Assembly (NCBI RefSeq): GCF_020525925.1
Contig: NZ_CP084876.1
Span: 4,588,001 to 4,652,000, forward strand
Direction: 5' to 3'
Origin: Klebsiella quasipneumoniae subsp. quasipneumoniae
Lineage (GTDB): Bacteria > Pseudomonadota > Gammaproteobacteria > Enterobacterales > Enterobacteriaceae
Length of the DNA: 64,000 bases
The notes beneath the pieces were generated by a model. The model had not been told where the DNA came from and searched no databases. It worked only from the letters and a program-made list of their open reading frames with translations. This document shows positions 1 through 9,846 of the stretch, piece by piece. Made by a program: the position numbers and the translations under genes. Numbering within the stretch: the stretch's first letter is position 1; each line of letters starts with the position of its first letter.

Positions 1-231
1 ACTGGCTATCTGATTAACTGGTATCTTGGGGAAATGCGCGCGCTGTTGGGGGATGAGCAGCTTGCCGCCCTGCGCCAGCACTGTTTCTTCGAAAAACAAC
101 TCGCCGATGGTCAGGATAACCCACTATGGCGAACGGTTGTGCTGCGTGAAGGACAGTTAGTCCGACGCACCTGCTGCCAGCGCTATCGCCTGCCGGACGT
201 CCAACAGTGCGGCGACTGCACGTTAAAATAA
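1..231 (+). CDS. fhuF: Ferric siderophore reductase FhuF, C-terminal part
   Basis: Reading frame open from base 1 to the TAA at 229-231; the start lies outside the window, so only about 76 residues are present. The end carries a Cys-Cys, ten residues, Cys, two residues, Cys pattern (RTCCQRYRLPDVQQCGDC), which in FhuF holds an unusual [2Fe-2S] cluster. FhuF is a cytoplasmic iron-sulfur protein that reduces ferric iron in hydroxamate siderophores such as ferrioxamine B. In E. coli fhuF lies next to bglJ-yjjQ; here two extra genes separate them. Identification rests on the cysteine pattern plus synteny. Confidence 0.9.
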   Translation, partial: TGYLINWYLGEMRALLGDEQLAALRQHCFFEKQLADGQDNPLWRTVVLREGQLVRRTCCQRYRLPDVQQCGDCTLK

Positions 232-252
232 CGCCCTGTCTACAATAAGCAA

Positions 253-273
253 CGGGCGGCCTGTGGCCGCCCG
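253..273. terminator. Hairpin between convergent fhuF and EIIC genes
   Basis: A 9-bp perfect stem (CGGGCGGCC / GGCCGCCCG) with a TGT loop lies between the two convergent stop codons. There is no clear U tract, so it may be a weak terminator or an mRNA-stabilising hairpin serving both genes. Confidence 0.55.
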
Positions 274-281
274 GTCACTAT

Positions 282-1625
282 TTATGCGGTCTGCTGACTC
301 TCCTGCTCCGCCCGTTCAGCCTCTTCCGCTTCCTGAGCAAGCAGCTGCTTCTCATACACCTTAAAGAACGGGAAGTAGATAATCGCCGACACGCAGGCCA
401 GAACGATGACCAGAATCGCCGCCCGGAAATCCCAGCCCAGCGCCCAGGCACCGCCAATCGGCGCCGGCGCCGTCCACGGTACCACGGAGATGACGCGGCC
501 AATCAGATCCAGCTTCATTGCCGCCCAGGCCAACACCGCATTCACCATCGGCGCCAGCAGGAACGGAATAAAGAACACCGGGTTCATGACGATAGGCGTC
601 CCAAAGATGACCGGCTCGTTAATGTTAAACAGGCTTGGCACCACGCTTAAACGCCCAATGGAGCGCAAATGCGCTGAGCGGCTGCGCAGATAGCAGAACA
701 CCAGCCCCATGGTGGCACCGGAACCTCCGACCACGATAAAAAAGGTCCAGAACGCCTCCATAAAAATATGCGGCAGAGGCGCGCCCTGGGCCAGCGCCTG
801 CTGGTTCATACCGAGGTTGGTCAGCCAGAACATCTGCAGCATCCCGGAAACAATCGCCGCACCGTGGATCCCGGCAAACCACAGCAGGTGGCCGATGAGG
901 ACCGCCAGCAGGATCGCCGGCAGGGAATCGGCTGCCGAAACCAGCGGTTTGAAAATTGCCATAATGGCCTGCGGGATCAGCATGTCAAAATGGTGCTGAA
1001 TAAACAGGCTCAGCGGATAGAGCGTCAGCACAACCACCAGCACCGGGATCAACAGATCAAAGGAATTTTTGATCATCGGTGGGACCTGATCCGGTAGACG
1101 GATACCGATATTATGCGCCTTGAGAAAACGCATCATCTCCACACAGTAGATCGCCACCAGAATGGCGGTAAAGATCCCTGTTCCGCCAAGGCTGTCCACC
1201 GGCAGCGTGCCATTCGTCTTCGGCGCGGCAATCAGTAAAAAGGCCATGATCGACAGCATCGCGCACATAAAGGGATCGAGCTGATTGGATTTCTCGTAGT
1301 GCTTACCGAGGTTGTAAGAGATTGCCGCGCAGATGTAGATCGACATGATCCCCATCGTCATATCAAAGGGGGTCAGAATGCGCCCCTCAAACTCTTTTGC
1401 CAGATCCAGCCAGGCGCGGGCAAAACCCCAGGTGGTGTCCGGGGAGAAAGGAGGATAAGCAAACACCAGCAGGAACGATCCGACGATCATAAACGGCATC
1501 GCGGAGATAAAACCGTCACGGATAGCCATGACGTGACGCTGCGATGAGATCCGCCCTGCTATGGGGCTTATGTAATTTTCTACAAAGCGAAATATCAAAT
1601 TAAACGCAGCATGGTTAGCAGACAT
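282..1625 (-). CDS. Orphan PTS EIIC, lactose/cellobiose family
   Basis: 447 residues, very hydrophobic, about ten membrane segments. The segment FNINEPVIFGTPIVMNP (about residue 330) is the signature of Lac/Cel-type EIIC permeases. The start at 1625 is preceded by AGGAGGG at good spacing. No EIIA or EIIB gene is nearby, so if active it must borrow them from another locus, such as a chb-type operon. A 21-bp palindrome about 200 bp upstream (1824-1844) looks like a LacI-family operator, but no matching regulator gene is in the window. Substrate cannot be assigned beyond a beta-glucoside or diacetylchitobiose-like sugar. Confidence 0.85.
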   Translation of the reverse strand: MSANHAAFNLIFRFVENYISPIAGRISSQRHVMAIRDGFISAMPFMIVGSFLLVFAYPPFSPDTTWGFARAWLDLAKEFEGRILTPFDMTMGIMSIYICAAISYNLGKHYEKSNQLDPFMCAMLSIMAFLLIAAPKTNGTLPVDSLGGTGIFTAILVAIYCVEMMRFLKAHNIGIRLPDQVPPMIKNSFDLLIPVLVVVLTLYPLSLFIQHHFDMLIPQAIMAIFKPLVSAADSLPAILLAVLIGHLLWFAGIHGAAIVSGMLQMFWLTNLGMNQQALAQGAPLPHIFMEAFWTFFIVVGGSGATMGLVFCYLRSRSAHLRSIGRLSVVPSLFNINEPVIFGTPIVMNPVFFIPFLLAPMVNAVLAWAAMKLDLIGRVISVVPWTAPAPIGGAWALGWDFRAAILVIVLACVSAIIYFPFFKVYEKQLLAQEAEEAERAEQESQQTA

Positions 1626-1958
1626 AGTAGCCCTCCTGACAGGCTATTGATACTGGCCCAACAACGATTACCCTGCCGTTACGATGACCGCTTATTGATG
1701 CAGCAGGCCGCGGGTGGATTACCGGCTATACTGCCCATAACACAACGATTCATACACGGCTCTTTTGTTATAAATAAAAGGAGAAGTGACTGTTCCAGTA
1801 TTCATCTCAATGCAGATAACCGCAACCGGTTACTGTAACCGGTTACGGTGAATGTGAAGGAGATCGACAAAATAGAAAGAATCTGGATTGTCCGCGCTGA
1901 TATTTACACTCCGCCAGGCTTGTGACAGATTTAACCAGCCTTAAATCAGGAGAATCCA
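1626..1958. other. Divergent intergenic region, EIIC / YbaK-like gene
   Basis: 333 bp between two divergent genes. It holds the 1824-1844 palindrome and ribosome sites at each end. No further coding region or RNA gene was recognised. Promoters for both directions must lie here, but I cannot place them with confidence. Confidence 0.5.
1824..1844. promoter_or_regulatory. Perfect 21-bp palindrome, likely LacI-family operator
   Basis: Arms AACCGGTTAC and GTAACCGGTT flank a central T at 1834. The AACCGGTTAC block also recurs as a direct repeat at 1837-1846. Perfect palindromes with a central CG-rich core are typical of LacI/GalR-family operators (family knowledge). It could control the EIIC gene, the YbaK-like gene, or both. 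Confidence 0.6.
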
Positions 1959-2417
1959 ATGAGTCTGCAGTCTGTACGGCAGTTTTTTGCCGAACACGCC
2001 CCCGATATCGAAATTATTGAGTTAAACCAGAGTACCGCCACTGTGGCGCTTGCCGCTGCCGCGCACAACGTTGAGCCGGGACAAATAGCCAAAACGCTGT
2101 CGCTCAAGATCAAAGATAAGATTGTACTGATCGTCGCCAGGGGCGATGCGCGGCTGGATAATAAAAAGCTGAAAGAGACCTTTGGCGCAAAAGCGCGTAT
2201 GTTGAGCAGCGACGAGGTGGTAACCTGGACCGGCCATCCGGTTGGCGGCGTGTGCCCGTTTGGTCTGGAAAATCCGCTGGCCGTCTTCTGTGACGTCTCG
2301 CTCAGGCACTATCAGGAAGTGCTACCCGCAGCGGGAGCTATTCACAGCGCCGTTCGCATTGAACCAGAACGAATGGCGCAGCTCACCGATGCAACATGGG
2401 TAGACGTATGCATATAG
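1959..2417 (+). CDS. YbaK/EbsC-family aminoacyl-tRNA deacylase-like protein
   Basis: 152 residues, the usual size for a free-standing YbaK/ProX-type domain. The lysine in IAKTLSLK and the glycine-rich segment VGGVCPFGL match the conserved pocket of this family, which hydrolyses mischarged aminoacyl-tRNAs, for example Cys- or Ala-tRNA(Pro). It is not E. coli YbaK itself, so the tRNA preference is unknown. AGGAG precedes the ATG. It ends 5 bp before the convergent bglJ stop and is not part of the E. coli order, so it is an insertion between fhuF and bglJ. Confidence 0.8.
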   Translation: MSLQSVRQFFAEHAPDIEIIELNQSTATVALAAAAHNVEPGQIAKTLSLKIKDKIVLIVARGDARLDNKKLKETFGAKARMLSSDEVVTWTGHPVGGVCPFGLENPLAVFCDVSLRHYQEVLPAAGAIHSAVRIEPERMAQLTDATWVDVCI

Positions 2418-2422
2418 CCGCG

Positions 2423-3097
2423 TTATGCCACCTGTTTAACGGCGCTGGTCGGGCCGCTTATCGGTAAATGCAGCAAAATATCCGCCGCGTTTAATAAACC
2501 AATGTCAGAGCGAACCCCGAGCTTGGTCATGGCGTTGAATTTATGCGCGCGGATGGTTTTAATGTTCCGGTTCAGCTGCACCGCAATTTCCGCAAGCGAA
2601 TATCCCCACGACATATACCGAAGAATGGCGTGCTCCGTCGGGCTTAGCGGATCGTTGCATGCCTCTCTGCCGCAAAAGTGCTCTTTGCCGGCGAGGGAAT
2701 GATTATCCAGCAGCTGTAACAAATGCTCCTGCAATCCGCGTCGCGGCGCGGATTTATTTAATATACCCTGCAGGCAGGCCGGCATTAAATGGCCGATCAG
2801 ACGCATTTCGCTTTCATTATTAGCCAGAATAATCGTTTGTACTTCCGGTCGGATCCTCGCCATTTCGTGAAGAAAAAGCAGGCTCTCGGCTCTGGACGAA
2901 CGACTCCCCGAAAGTGAAAAGATGATTGCTGACCATGGGAACGACGTTTCCACCGCCCTGAGCGAATTGATATTTTTAAAAAAATGAATGCGGTATTGGC
3001 TGCTCTCTTCACGGCTAAAGGTATAGCGCCAGGCCATTTCCGTCATCACACATTTTTCTACGATGGCGACATGACGGGTTGTGCTATTTTTTTCCAT
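2423..3097 (-). CDS. bglJ: LuxR-type regulator BglJ
   Basis: 224 residues. The N-terminus (RHVAIVEKCVM) and the LuxR helix-turn-helix near residues 150-205 (LSPTEHAILRYMSWGYS, RNIKTIRAHKFNAM) match E. coli BglJ closely as I remember it, and the place next to yjjQ agrees. BglJ lacks a functional phospho-acceptor domain. In E. coli it pairs with RcsB to relieve H-NS silencing of bgl and other loci. Its first 40 bp overlap the end of yjjQ in another frame, implying translational coupling. In E. coli the yjjQ-bglJ operon is itself H-NS/LeuO controlled; no such site was identified here. Confidence 0.9.
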   Translation of the reverse strand: MEKNSTTRHVAIVEKCVMTEMAWRYTFSREESSQYRIHFFKNINSLRAVETSFPWSAIIFSLSGSRSSRAESLLFLHEMARIRPEVQTIILANNESEMRLIGHLMPACLQGILNKSAPRRGLQEHLLQLLDNHSLAGKEHFCGREACNDPLSPTEHAILRYMSWGYSLAEIAVQLNRNIKTIRAHKFNAMTKLGVRSDIGLLNAADILLHLPISGPTSAVKQVA

Positions 3098-3780
3098 TCC
3101 ATTTGTTCCCCGTAAGCTGAATTGATATTCAGCTCTTGCATTCCCTGCGCACTGTTGATCCAGGCATACATTTCAGCGTTGCTGCGTAGCGATAAACGAC
3201 GCATTGCGCTATTTTTCTGCGCGCTAATCGTCTTATTACTCTTTTTCAACAGCGCGGCGATCTGGTTAATTCCCCATCCCTTCGCCAGAAGGCGCAGAAC
3301 TTTCCGCTCTGACAGGGTCAGCATCGCCGCTGAGTGGTAGCTAGCGAAATCGCTGTCCACATCCCCAGTAAACAACGTACGGCTAATCTGCTCAGCCGCA
3401 CGGCTACCGGCGCAAATCACCTCAATCAGCCGGTCAACCGGCTCGTTCTCGGAGATCAGCGAGCTTTCGGGACGAATTAAAAGCTCAACGGCTAATGGAT
3501 AGAGGCTGTCGCTGACCATAAAAACCCAGTGAATATCTCGATACTGGGTCATGAGGGAGTAATAACGCTCGCAGACGGCCCGGGGCTGCGCAATCTCGCC
3601 GGAGATATCCGCAACGACCAGCACCGCTCGCCGCAGTTGTAAAAGGGTGAGCTCATCATGAGTGCGACAAAAACTGAGTTCGTAATCCGGGAGGTTCTCA
3701 TTGAAGATCACCTTTAACCCTGACTGCATGACGGGGATTTTACTAATAACGACGCCAAACTTACCTTGTCCTGGTAACAT
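3058..3780 (-). CDS. yjjQ: LuxR-type regulator YjjQ
   Basis: 240 residues from the ATG at 3780, chosen because GGAGGTGTT sits directly upstream and because the protein then starts MLPG, as in E. coli YjjQ (about 241 aa). A longer frame opens at 3909 but the extra 43 residues look unrelated. LuxR helix-turn-helix at about residues 154-206 (LTLSERKVLRLLAKGWGINQ). YjjQ represses flagellar and other genes in E. coli; in a non-motile host its targets must differ in part. First gene of a yjjQ-bglJ operon. Confidence 0.9.
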   Translation of the reverse strand: MLPGQGKFGVVISKIPVMQSGLKVIFNENLPDYELSFCRTHDELTLLQLRRAVLVVADISGEIAQPRAVCERYYSLMTQYRDIHWVFMVSDSLYPLAVELLIRPESSLISENEPVDRLIEVICAGSRAAEQISRTLFTGDVDSDFASYHSAAMLTLSERKVLRLLAKGWGINQIAALLKKSNKTISAQKNSAMRRLSLRSNAEMYAWINSAQGMQELNINSAYGEQMEWKKIAQPVMSPS

Positions 3781-4043
3781 AACACCTCCGCTTCCTGTCG
3801 AAGTTTCTTCGCTTGCCCGCAAACGATCGGCGAGTGACTCGATCGCCATACCATTTACTGGATGAATATTAAAAGCATATTCATGGCCCGCGTACACGAT
3901 ATACTGCATGACCGAACCGTGGTCATATCAAGTAAATATTATTCCTGTGTATACTTGCGATGAATATTAGCACAGACGCCCTGCGCTAATAAATTAGAAA
4001 AGATAAAACCATTATTTAGCAAAAATAATTTCAGGCATGAACA

Positions 4044-4925
4044 TTATGAAGCATTCTCTTTAATTGTTTCTCTAAATGCTTTAGGCGACATACCGCTATA
4101 GCGGCGGAAAAAGCGAGAAAAATAGGCGGCGTCGCTAAATCCCAAATAATCAGAGAGTTGCGTTATCGTCATGCGGGTGTATTGCAGATTACGCCGCGCC
4201 TCAAGCATCAGTCGCTGATGCAATACCCCAAGGGCGCTACAGCCATAGAACTCGCGACATAAATAGTTTAAATGCGTGACCGACAGCCCAATCAACTTCG
4301 CATACTCCGCCAGCGGGAGGTGCTGTCGGTAGTGGCTCTCAATAAGCCGGGAAAAATGACGCATCATACTGCGCTTTCGCTCCGCTTTATCTTCCGCGGG
4401 CGGTGCGGGGCGGCACTGCCGGTTCAACCAGGCCAGCAGCGTCCCCAGCAGCGAATAAAGCATCATTTCCCGGGCATCATGATCGGCACAGTACTCCTCG
4501 CGAAGCGCTGAAAACAGCGTATGCATACGCCCCCGGGAACGCCCCACCGGCAGACACTGCGCAACGCTAAGCACATCCAGCGGTCGGCCGAACTGATTTT
4601 CAAAGCGGCTCAGCAGCGGTAGCGCCAGGGAGAGCACAAATCCGTGCGTTCCGGGTGAGAAATGAAAGCCATGAATGCAGAGGGCGGGCACCACCTGGAT
4701 GCAGGACTCCGTCATCACCGAGGTGGTGCCTTCAATTTCGATCTCCGCCCGACCTTTATGCAAATAGAGGAGCTGGACCATTTCGGCGTGCTGGTGGACG
4801 CGAATATGCCACTGATACAGGCTGCTGCGCTGCAAAATCGACTCGCAGTGCAGCAGATCCGGCGTCGGCCAGCCGCGCTCCTCGCCATACAGCTTAAATA
4901 CCGGAACAGTTTGGACGGGCGGCAT
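4044..4925 (-). CDS. pobR: AraC-family regulator of 4-hydroxybenzoate use, PobR-like
   Basis: 293 residues: N-terminal cupin-like effector domain (about 20-150) and C-terminal AraC double helix-turn-helix (about 190-290, ending with the FSDAAYFSRFFRRYSGMSP motif). It begins 16 bp after the pobA stop on the same strand, with AGGAG before the ATG, so it is probably the second gene of a pobA-pobR operon. PobR activates pobA on binding 4-hydroxybenzoate in Acinetobacter and Pseudomonas, where it is normally divergent. The co-directional order here would give positive feedback (inference). Confidence 0.85.
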   Translation of the reverse strand: MPPVQTVPVFKLYGEERGWPTPDLLHCESILQRSSLYQWHIRVHQHAEMVQLLYLHKGRAEIEIEGTTSVMTESCIQVVPALCIHGFHFSPGTHGFVLSLALPLLSRFENQFGRPLDVLSVAQCLPVGRSRGRMHTLFSALREEYCADHDAREMMLYSLLGTLLAWLNRQCRPAPPAEDKAERKRSMMRHFSRLIESHYRQHLPLAEYAKLIGLSVTHLNYLCREFYGCSALGVLHQRLMLEARRNLQYTRMTITQLSDYLGFSDAAYFSRFFRRYSGMSPKAFRETIKENAS

Positions 4926-4941
4926 AGTAACTCCTGTTCAG

Positions 4942-6135
<1,194 letters not shown>

Positions 6136-6136
6136 T

Positions 6137-6271
6137 CACTTTTGCAGGGTTAATTATTTGTATAATTTTTGTTTAATAAAAGTGCTTTCCTGCATTTTTG
6201 ATAAGTCAGACGGGAAAAAGAAGGGATGAATGGCGACAAAAATTGCACTTTTCACCAAACTGGCAAAAGTG
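6137..6271. repeat. Four CACTTTT/AAAAGTG elements upstream of pobA
   Basis: CACTTTT at 6137-6143, AAAAGTG at 6178-6184, CACTTTT at 6246-6252 and AAAAGTG at 6265-6271, alternating in orientation, so two inverted pairs. They lie in the divergent pobA/yjjP spacer (6127-6406). Spacer length between arms is 34 bp in the first pair and 12 bp in the second. They may be regulator sites for pobA, most simply PobR sites; function is inferred. Confidence 0.45.
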
Positions 6272-6406
6272 TGGGACGCTTCAAATTCCGCCACCCCGGC
6301 GGACGGGAGATTTTTGCACATTATTTGATCCCACCCCCCTCAGCCGCCCCGGCGCTTCAGGTTAAAGTATCGACAGATACCAGGCGTCGCGGACAGCAGA
6401 GGAAAT

Positions 6407-7647
<1,241 letters not shown>

Positions 7648-7652
7648 CCCCG

Positions 7653-7675
7653 GCGTCGCGGTAGAGCCGCGACGC
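7653..7675 (+). terminator. Hairpin after yjjB
   Basis: A 9-bp stem (GCGTCGCGG / CCGCGACGC) with TAGAG loop starts 5 bp after the yjjB stop, followed by TCCTTCC. Probably ends the yjjPB transcript; the short pyrimidine run makes strength uncertain. Confidence 0.6.
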
Positions 7676-7749
7676 TCCTTCCGCGACGGGCTCTGTGCTA
7701 CTATGTGCAGATCACCCCACTCTTTGCAGTTCAGAGTTGAGATAGAGTT

Positions 7750-8289
7750 ATGTCTTCGCGAATTTTAACCTCCCATTTTAGCGGCCTGGAAGAGTTCCTC
7801 CAGCAGCACGCGGCGCTGCTGGCGAAATCGACTGACGGCACCGTCGCCGTTTTTGCCAACAACGCCCCGGCGTTCTATGCGCTGACCCCAGCCCGGCTGG
7901 CGCAGCTGCTGGAGCTGGAAGCCAGGCTGGCGCGCCCCGGCAGCGACATCGCGCTTGACCCGCAGTTTTTCGACGAGCCCGCCGCGGCGCCGGTTGCGGT
8001 GCCGATGGGCAAATTTGCCATGTATGCGGCCTGGCAGCCGGACGCAGACTTTCAGCGTCTGGCCGCGCTGTGGGGCATCGCGCTGAGCCAGCCGGTCACC
8101 CCGGAAGAGCTGGCCGCTTTCGTCGCTTACTGGCAGGCGGAAGGTAAAGTGTTTCACCACGTGCAGTGGCAGCAGAAACTGGCTCGCAGCGTGCAAATCA
8201 GCCGCGCCAGCAACGGCGGGCAGCCGAAGCGCGATGTGAACAGCGTTAGCGAACCCGACAGTCATATTCCGCGAGGTTTCCGAGGATGA
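7750..8289 (+). CDS. dnaT: Primosomal protein DnaT (protein i)
   Basis: 179 residues, as in E. coli. DnaT acts in replication restart with PriA and PriB, helping to load the DnaB-DnaC complex onto stalled forks. The start [20 protein letters not shown] and the tail rich in charged and polar residues ([25 protein letters not shown]) fit the family. Coupled to dnaC, whose alternative start overlaps the dnaT stop as ATGA at 8286. Confidence 0.95.
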   Translation: MSSRILTSHFSGLEEFLQQHAALLAKSTDGTVAVFANNAPAFYALTPARLAQLLELEARLARPGSDIALDPQFFDEPAAAPVAVPMGKFAMYAAWQPDADFQRLAALWGIALSQPVTPEELAAFVAYWQAEGKVFHHVQWQQKLARSVQISRASNGGQPKRDVNSVSEPDSHIPRGFRG

Positions 8290-8291
8290 GC

Positions 8292-9029
8292 ATGAAAAAC
8301 GTTGGCGATCTGATGAAGCGCCTGCAGAAAATGATGCCGGCTCATATCGAACCGGCGTTTAAAACCGGCGAAGAGCTGCTGGCCTGGCAAAAAGAGCAAG
8401 GCAAGCTGCGTTCCGAAGCGCTGGAGCGGGAGAACCGCGCGATGAAAATGCAGCGCACCTTTAACCGCTCGGGGATCCGCCCCCTTCATCAGAACTGCTC
8501 CTTTGATAACTATCGCGTCGAGTGCGAGGGGCAGATGAACGCCCTCGCCCGCGCGCGTCAGTACGTGGAGGAGTTCGATGGCAATATCGCCAGCTTTATC
8601 TTCTCCGGCAAACCGGGCACCGGCAAAAACCACCTCGCGGCGGCTATCTGCAACGAACTGCTGCTGCGCGGGAAGTCGGTCTTAATCATCACCGTGGCCG
8701 ATATTATGTCGGCGATGAAAGATACCTTCGGCAACCGGGAGACGAGCGAAGAGCAGTTACTGAGCGACCTCAGCAAGGTCGATCTTCTGGTCATTGATGA
8801 AATTGGTATGCAGACAGAGTCTCGCTATGAAAAGGTCATTATCAATCAGATCGTTGACCGCCGATCTTCATCCAAACGGCCCACCGGTATGCTGACCAAC
8901 AGTAATATGGAAGAGATGAATAAGCTGCTCGGCGAACGGGTGATGGACCGTATGCGCCTGGGCAACAGCCTGTGGGTTATCTTCAACTGGGAAAGTTACC
9001 GGCACCGCGTCACCGGCAAGGAGTATTAA
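8292..9029 (+). CDS. dnaC: Helicase loader DnaC
   Basis: 245 residues from ATG 8292 (MKNVGDLM, as in E. coli); an ATG two codons earlier at 8286 overlaps the dnaT stop and could also be used. AAA+ ATPase: Walker A GKPGTGKN at 106-113, Walker B LLVIDE at 165-170, and the arginine-rich sensor segment near 220. The N-terminal 50 residues bind DnaB. DnaC loads the replicative helicase at oriC and at restarted forks. Nearly identical to the E. coli protein. Confidence 0.97.
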   Translation: MKNVGDLMKRLQKMMPAHIEPAFKTGEELLAWQKEQGKLRSEALERENRAMKMQRTFNRSGIRPLHQNCSFDNYRVECEGQMNALARARQYVEEFDGNIASFIFSGKPGTGKNHLAAAICNELLLRGKSVLIITVADIMSAMKDTFGNRETSEEQLLSDLSKVDLLVIDEIGMQTESRYEKVIINQIVDRRSSSKRPTGMLTNSNMEEMNKLLGERVMDRMRLGNSLWVIFNWESYRHRVTGKEY

Positions 9030-9082
9030 GAGATTTCCGGACGACGACGGCGTTATACTAAAGCGATTCTTCAGTCACGCTT

Positions 9083-9589
9083 ATGAGTCCGTCTATGAAA
9101 TCGTTAAAAAATGGCTTGCTTGCCGCGCTTACCCTCAGCGCATTTACCCTCTCCGGCGCCCACGCCGCCTCCTGGCAGGATTCTCTCAACAGCGCCGCCA
9201 GCCAGCTCAGCGGCAGCAGCACCCAGGCCAGCGGCGGCGGAATGTCCATCTCCTCTCTGACCAGCCTGCTCAACGGCAGCAGCCAGTCGCTGACCGCCAG
9301 CAGCATGAATAACGCCGCCGGGATCATGTCATATTGCGCCAAACAGAAGCTCGCCTCGGCGACCAGCGCTGATAACGTCAAAAACCAGGTGCTGGATAAG
9401 CTGGGGCTCAGCACGCCGGAAAAACAAAAACAGGACACCAGCTATCTTGATGGCCTACAGGGGCTGCTCAACAGCAATAATGGCCAGCAGCTTGACCTGA
9501 ATACCCTCGGCAACAGTTCGCTGGCGAAACAGGTGAAAACCAAAGCCTGCGATCTGGTCTTAAAACAGGGCGTTAACTTTCTCTCCTGA
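9083..9589 (+). CDS. yjjA: DUF2501 periplasmic protein YjjA
   Basis: 168 residues with a cleavable signal peptide (LAALTLSAFTLSGAHA, predicted cut before SWQDSLNS). The rest is serine/glycine-rich, with a conserved C-terminal part (QQLDLNTLGNSSLAKQVKTKACDLVLKQG). An in-frame ATG at 9095 is an alternative start. Function is unknown; it keeps its E. coli position after dnaC. Confidence 0.88.
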   Translation: MSPSMKSLKNGLLAALTLSAFTLSGAHAASWQDSLNSAASQLSGSSTQASGGGMSISSLTSLLNGSSQSLTASSMNNAAGIMSYCAKQKLASATSADNVKNQVLDKLGLSTPEKQKQDTSYLDGLQGLLNSNNGQQLDLNTLGNSSLAKQVKTKACDLVLKQGVNFLS

Positions 9590-9757
9590 CGCAGAGGGCC
9601 AATGCCGCGTTTGTCGCCTTCGCGACGGCAGCGCGGCCTGAAACGGCTTTTTTCGCCTTTTTCTCCTTGCGCTTCCCCGCCCCGCCCGTTGCGACGCCGA
9701 TCAAAAAAGGCAACTTCTAAACCAATTCTGAATAACTGCACACTTTCATGACGCTAG

Positions 9758-9783
9758 AATTGCAGCAAGATGGCGCTGCAATT
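9758..9783. promoter_or_regulatory. Inverted repeat upstream of opgB
   Basis: Arms AATTGCAGC and GCTGCAATT separated by 8 bp, about 65 bp before the opgB start. Nine perfect pairs around an AT/GC-mixed core suggest an operator or a leader hairpin; no regulator is assigned. The rest of 9590-9846 shows no gene. Confidence 0.4.
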
Positions 9784-9846
9784 ACAGTGTGGCTTGAAAA
9801 GTAATCTGTTCTGCCAGCCGATAACTGGCGTTAATGAGGATGAGCT

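Noticed and set aside
282..1625. Assigning the EIIC gene to the gfr transporter
   Set aside because: It belongs to the lactose/cellobiose family whereas gfr is a mannose-family system that already has its own EIIC and EIID.
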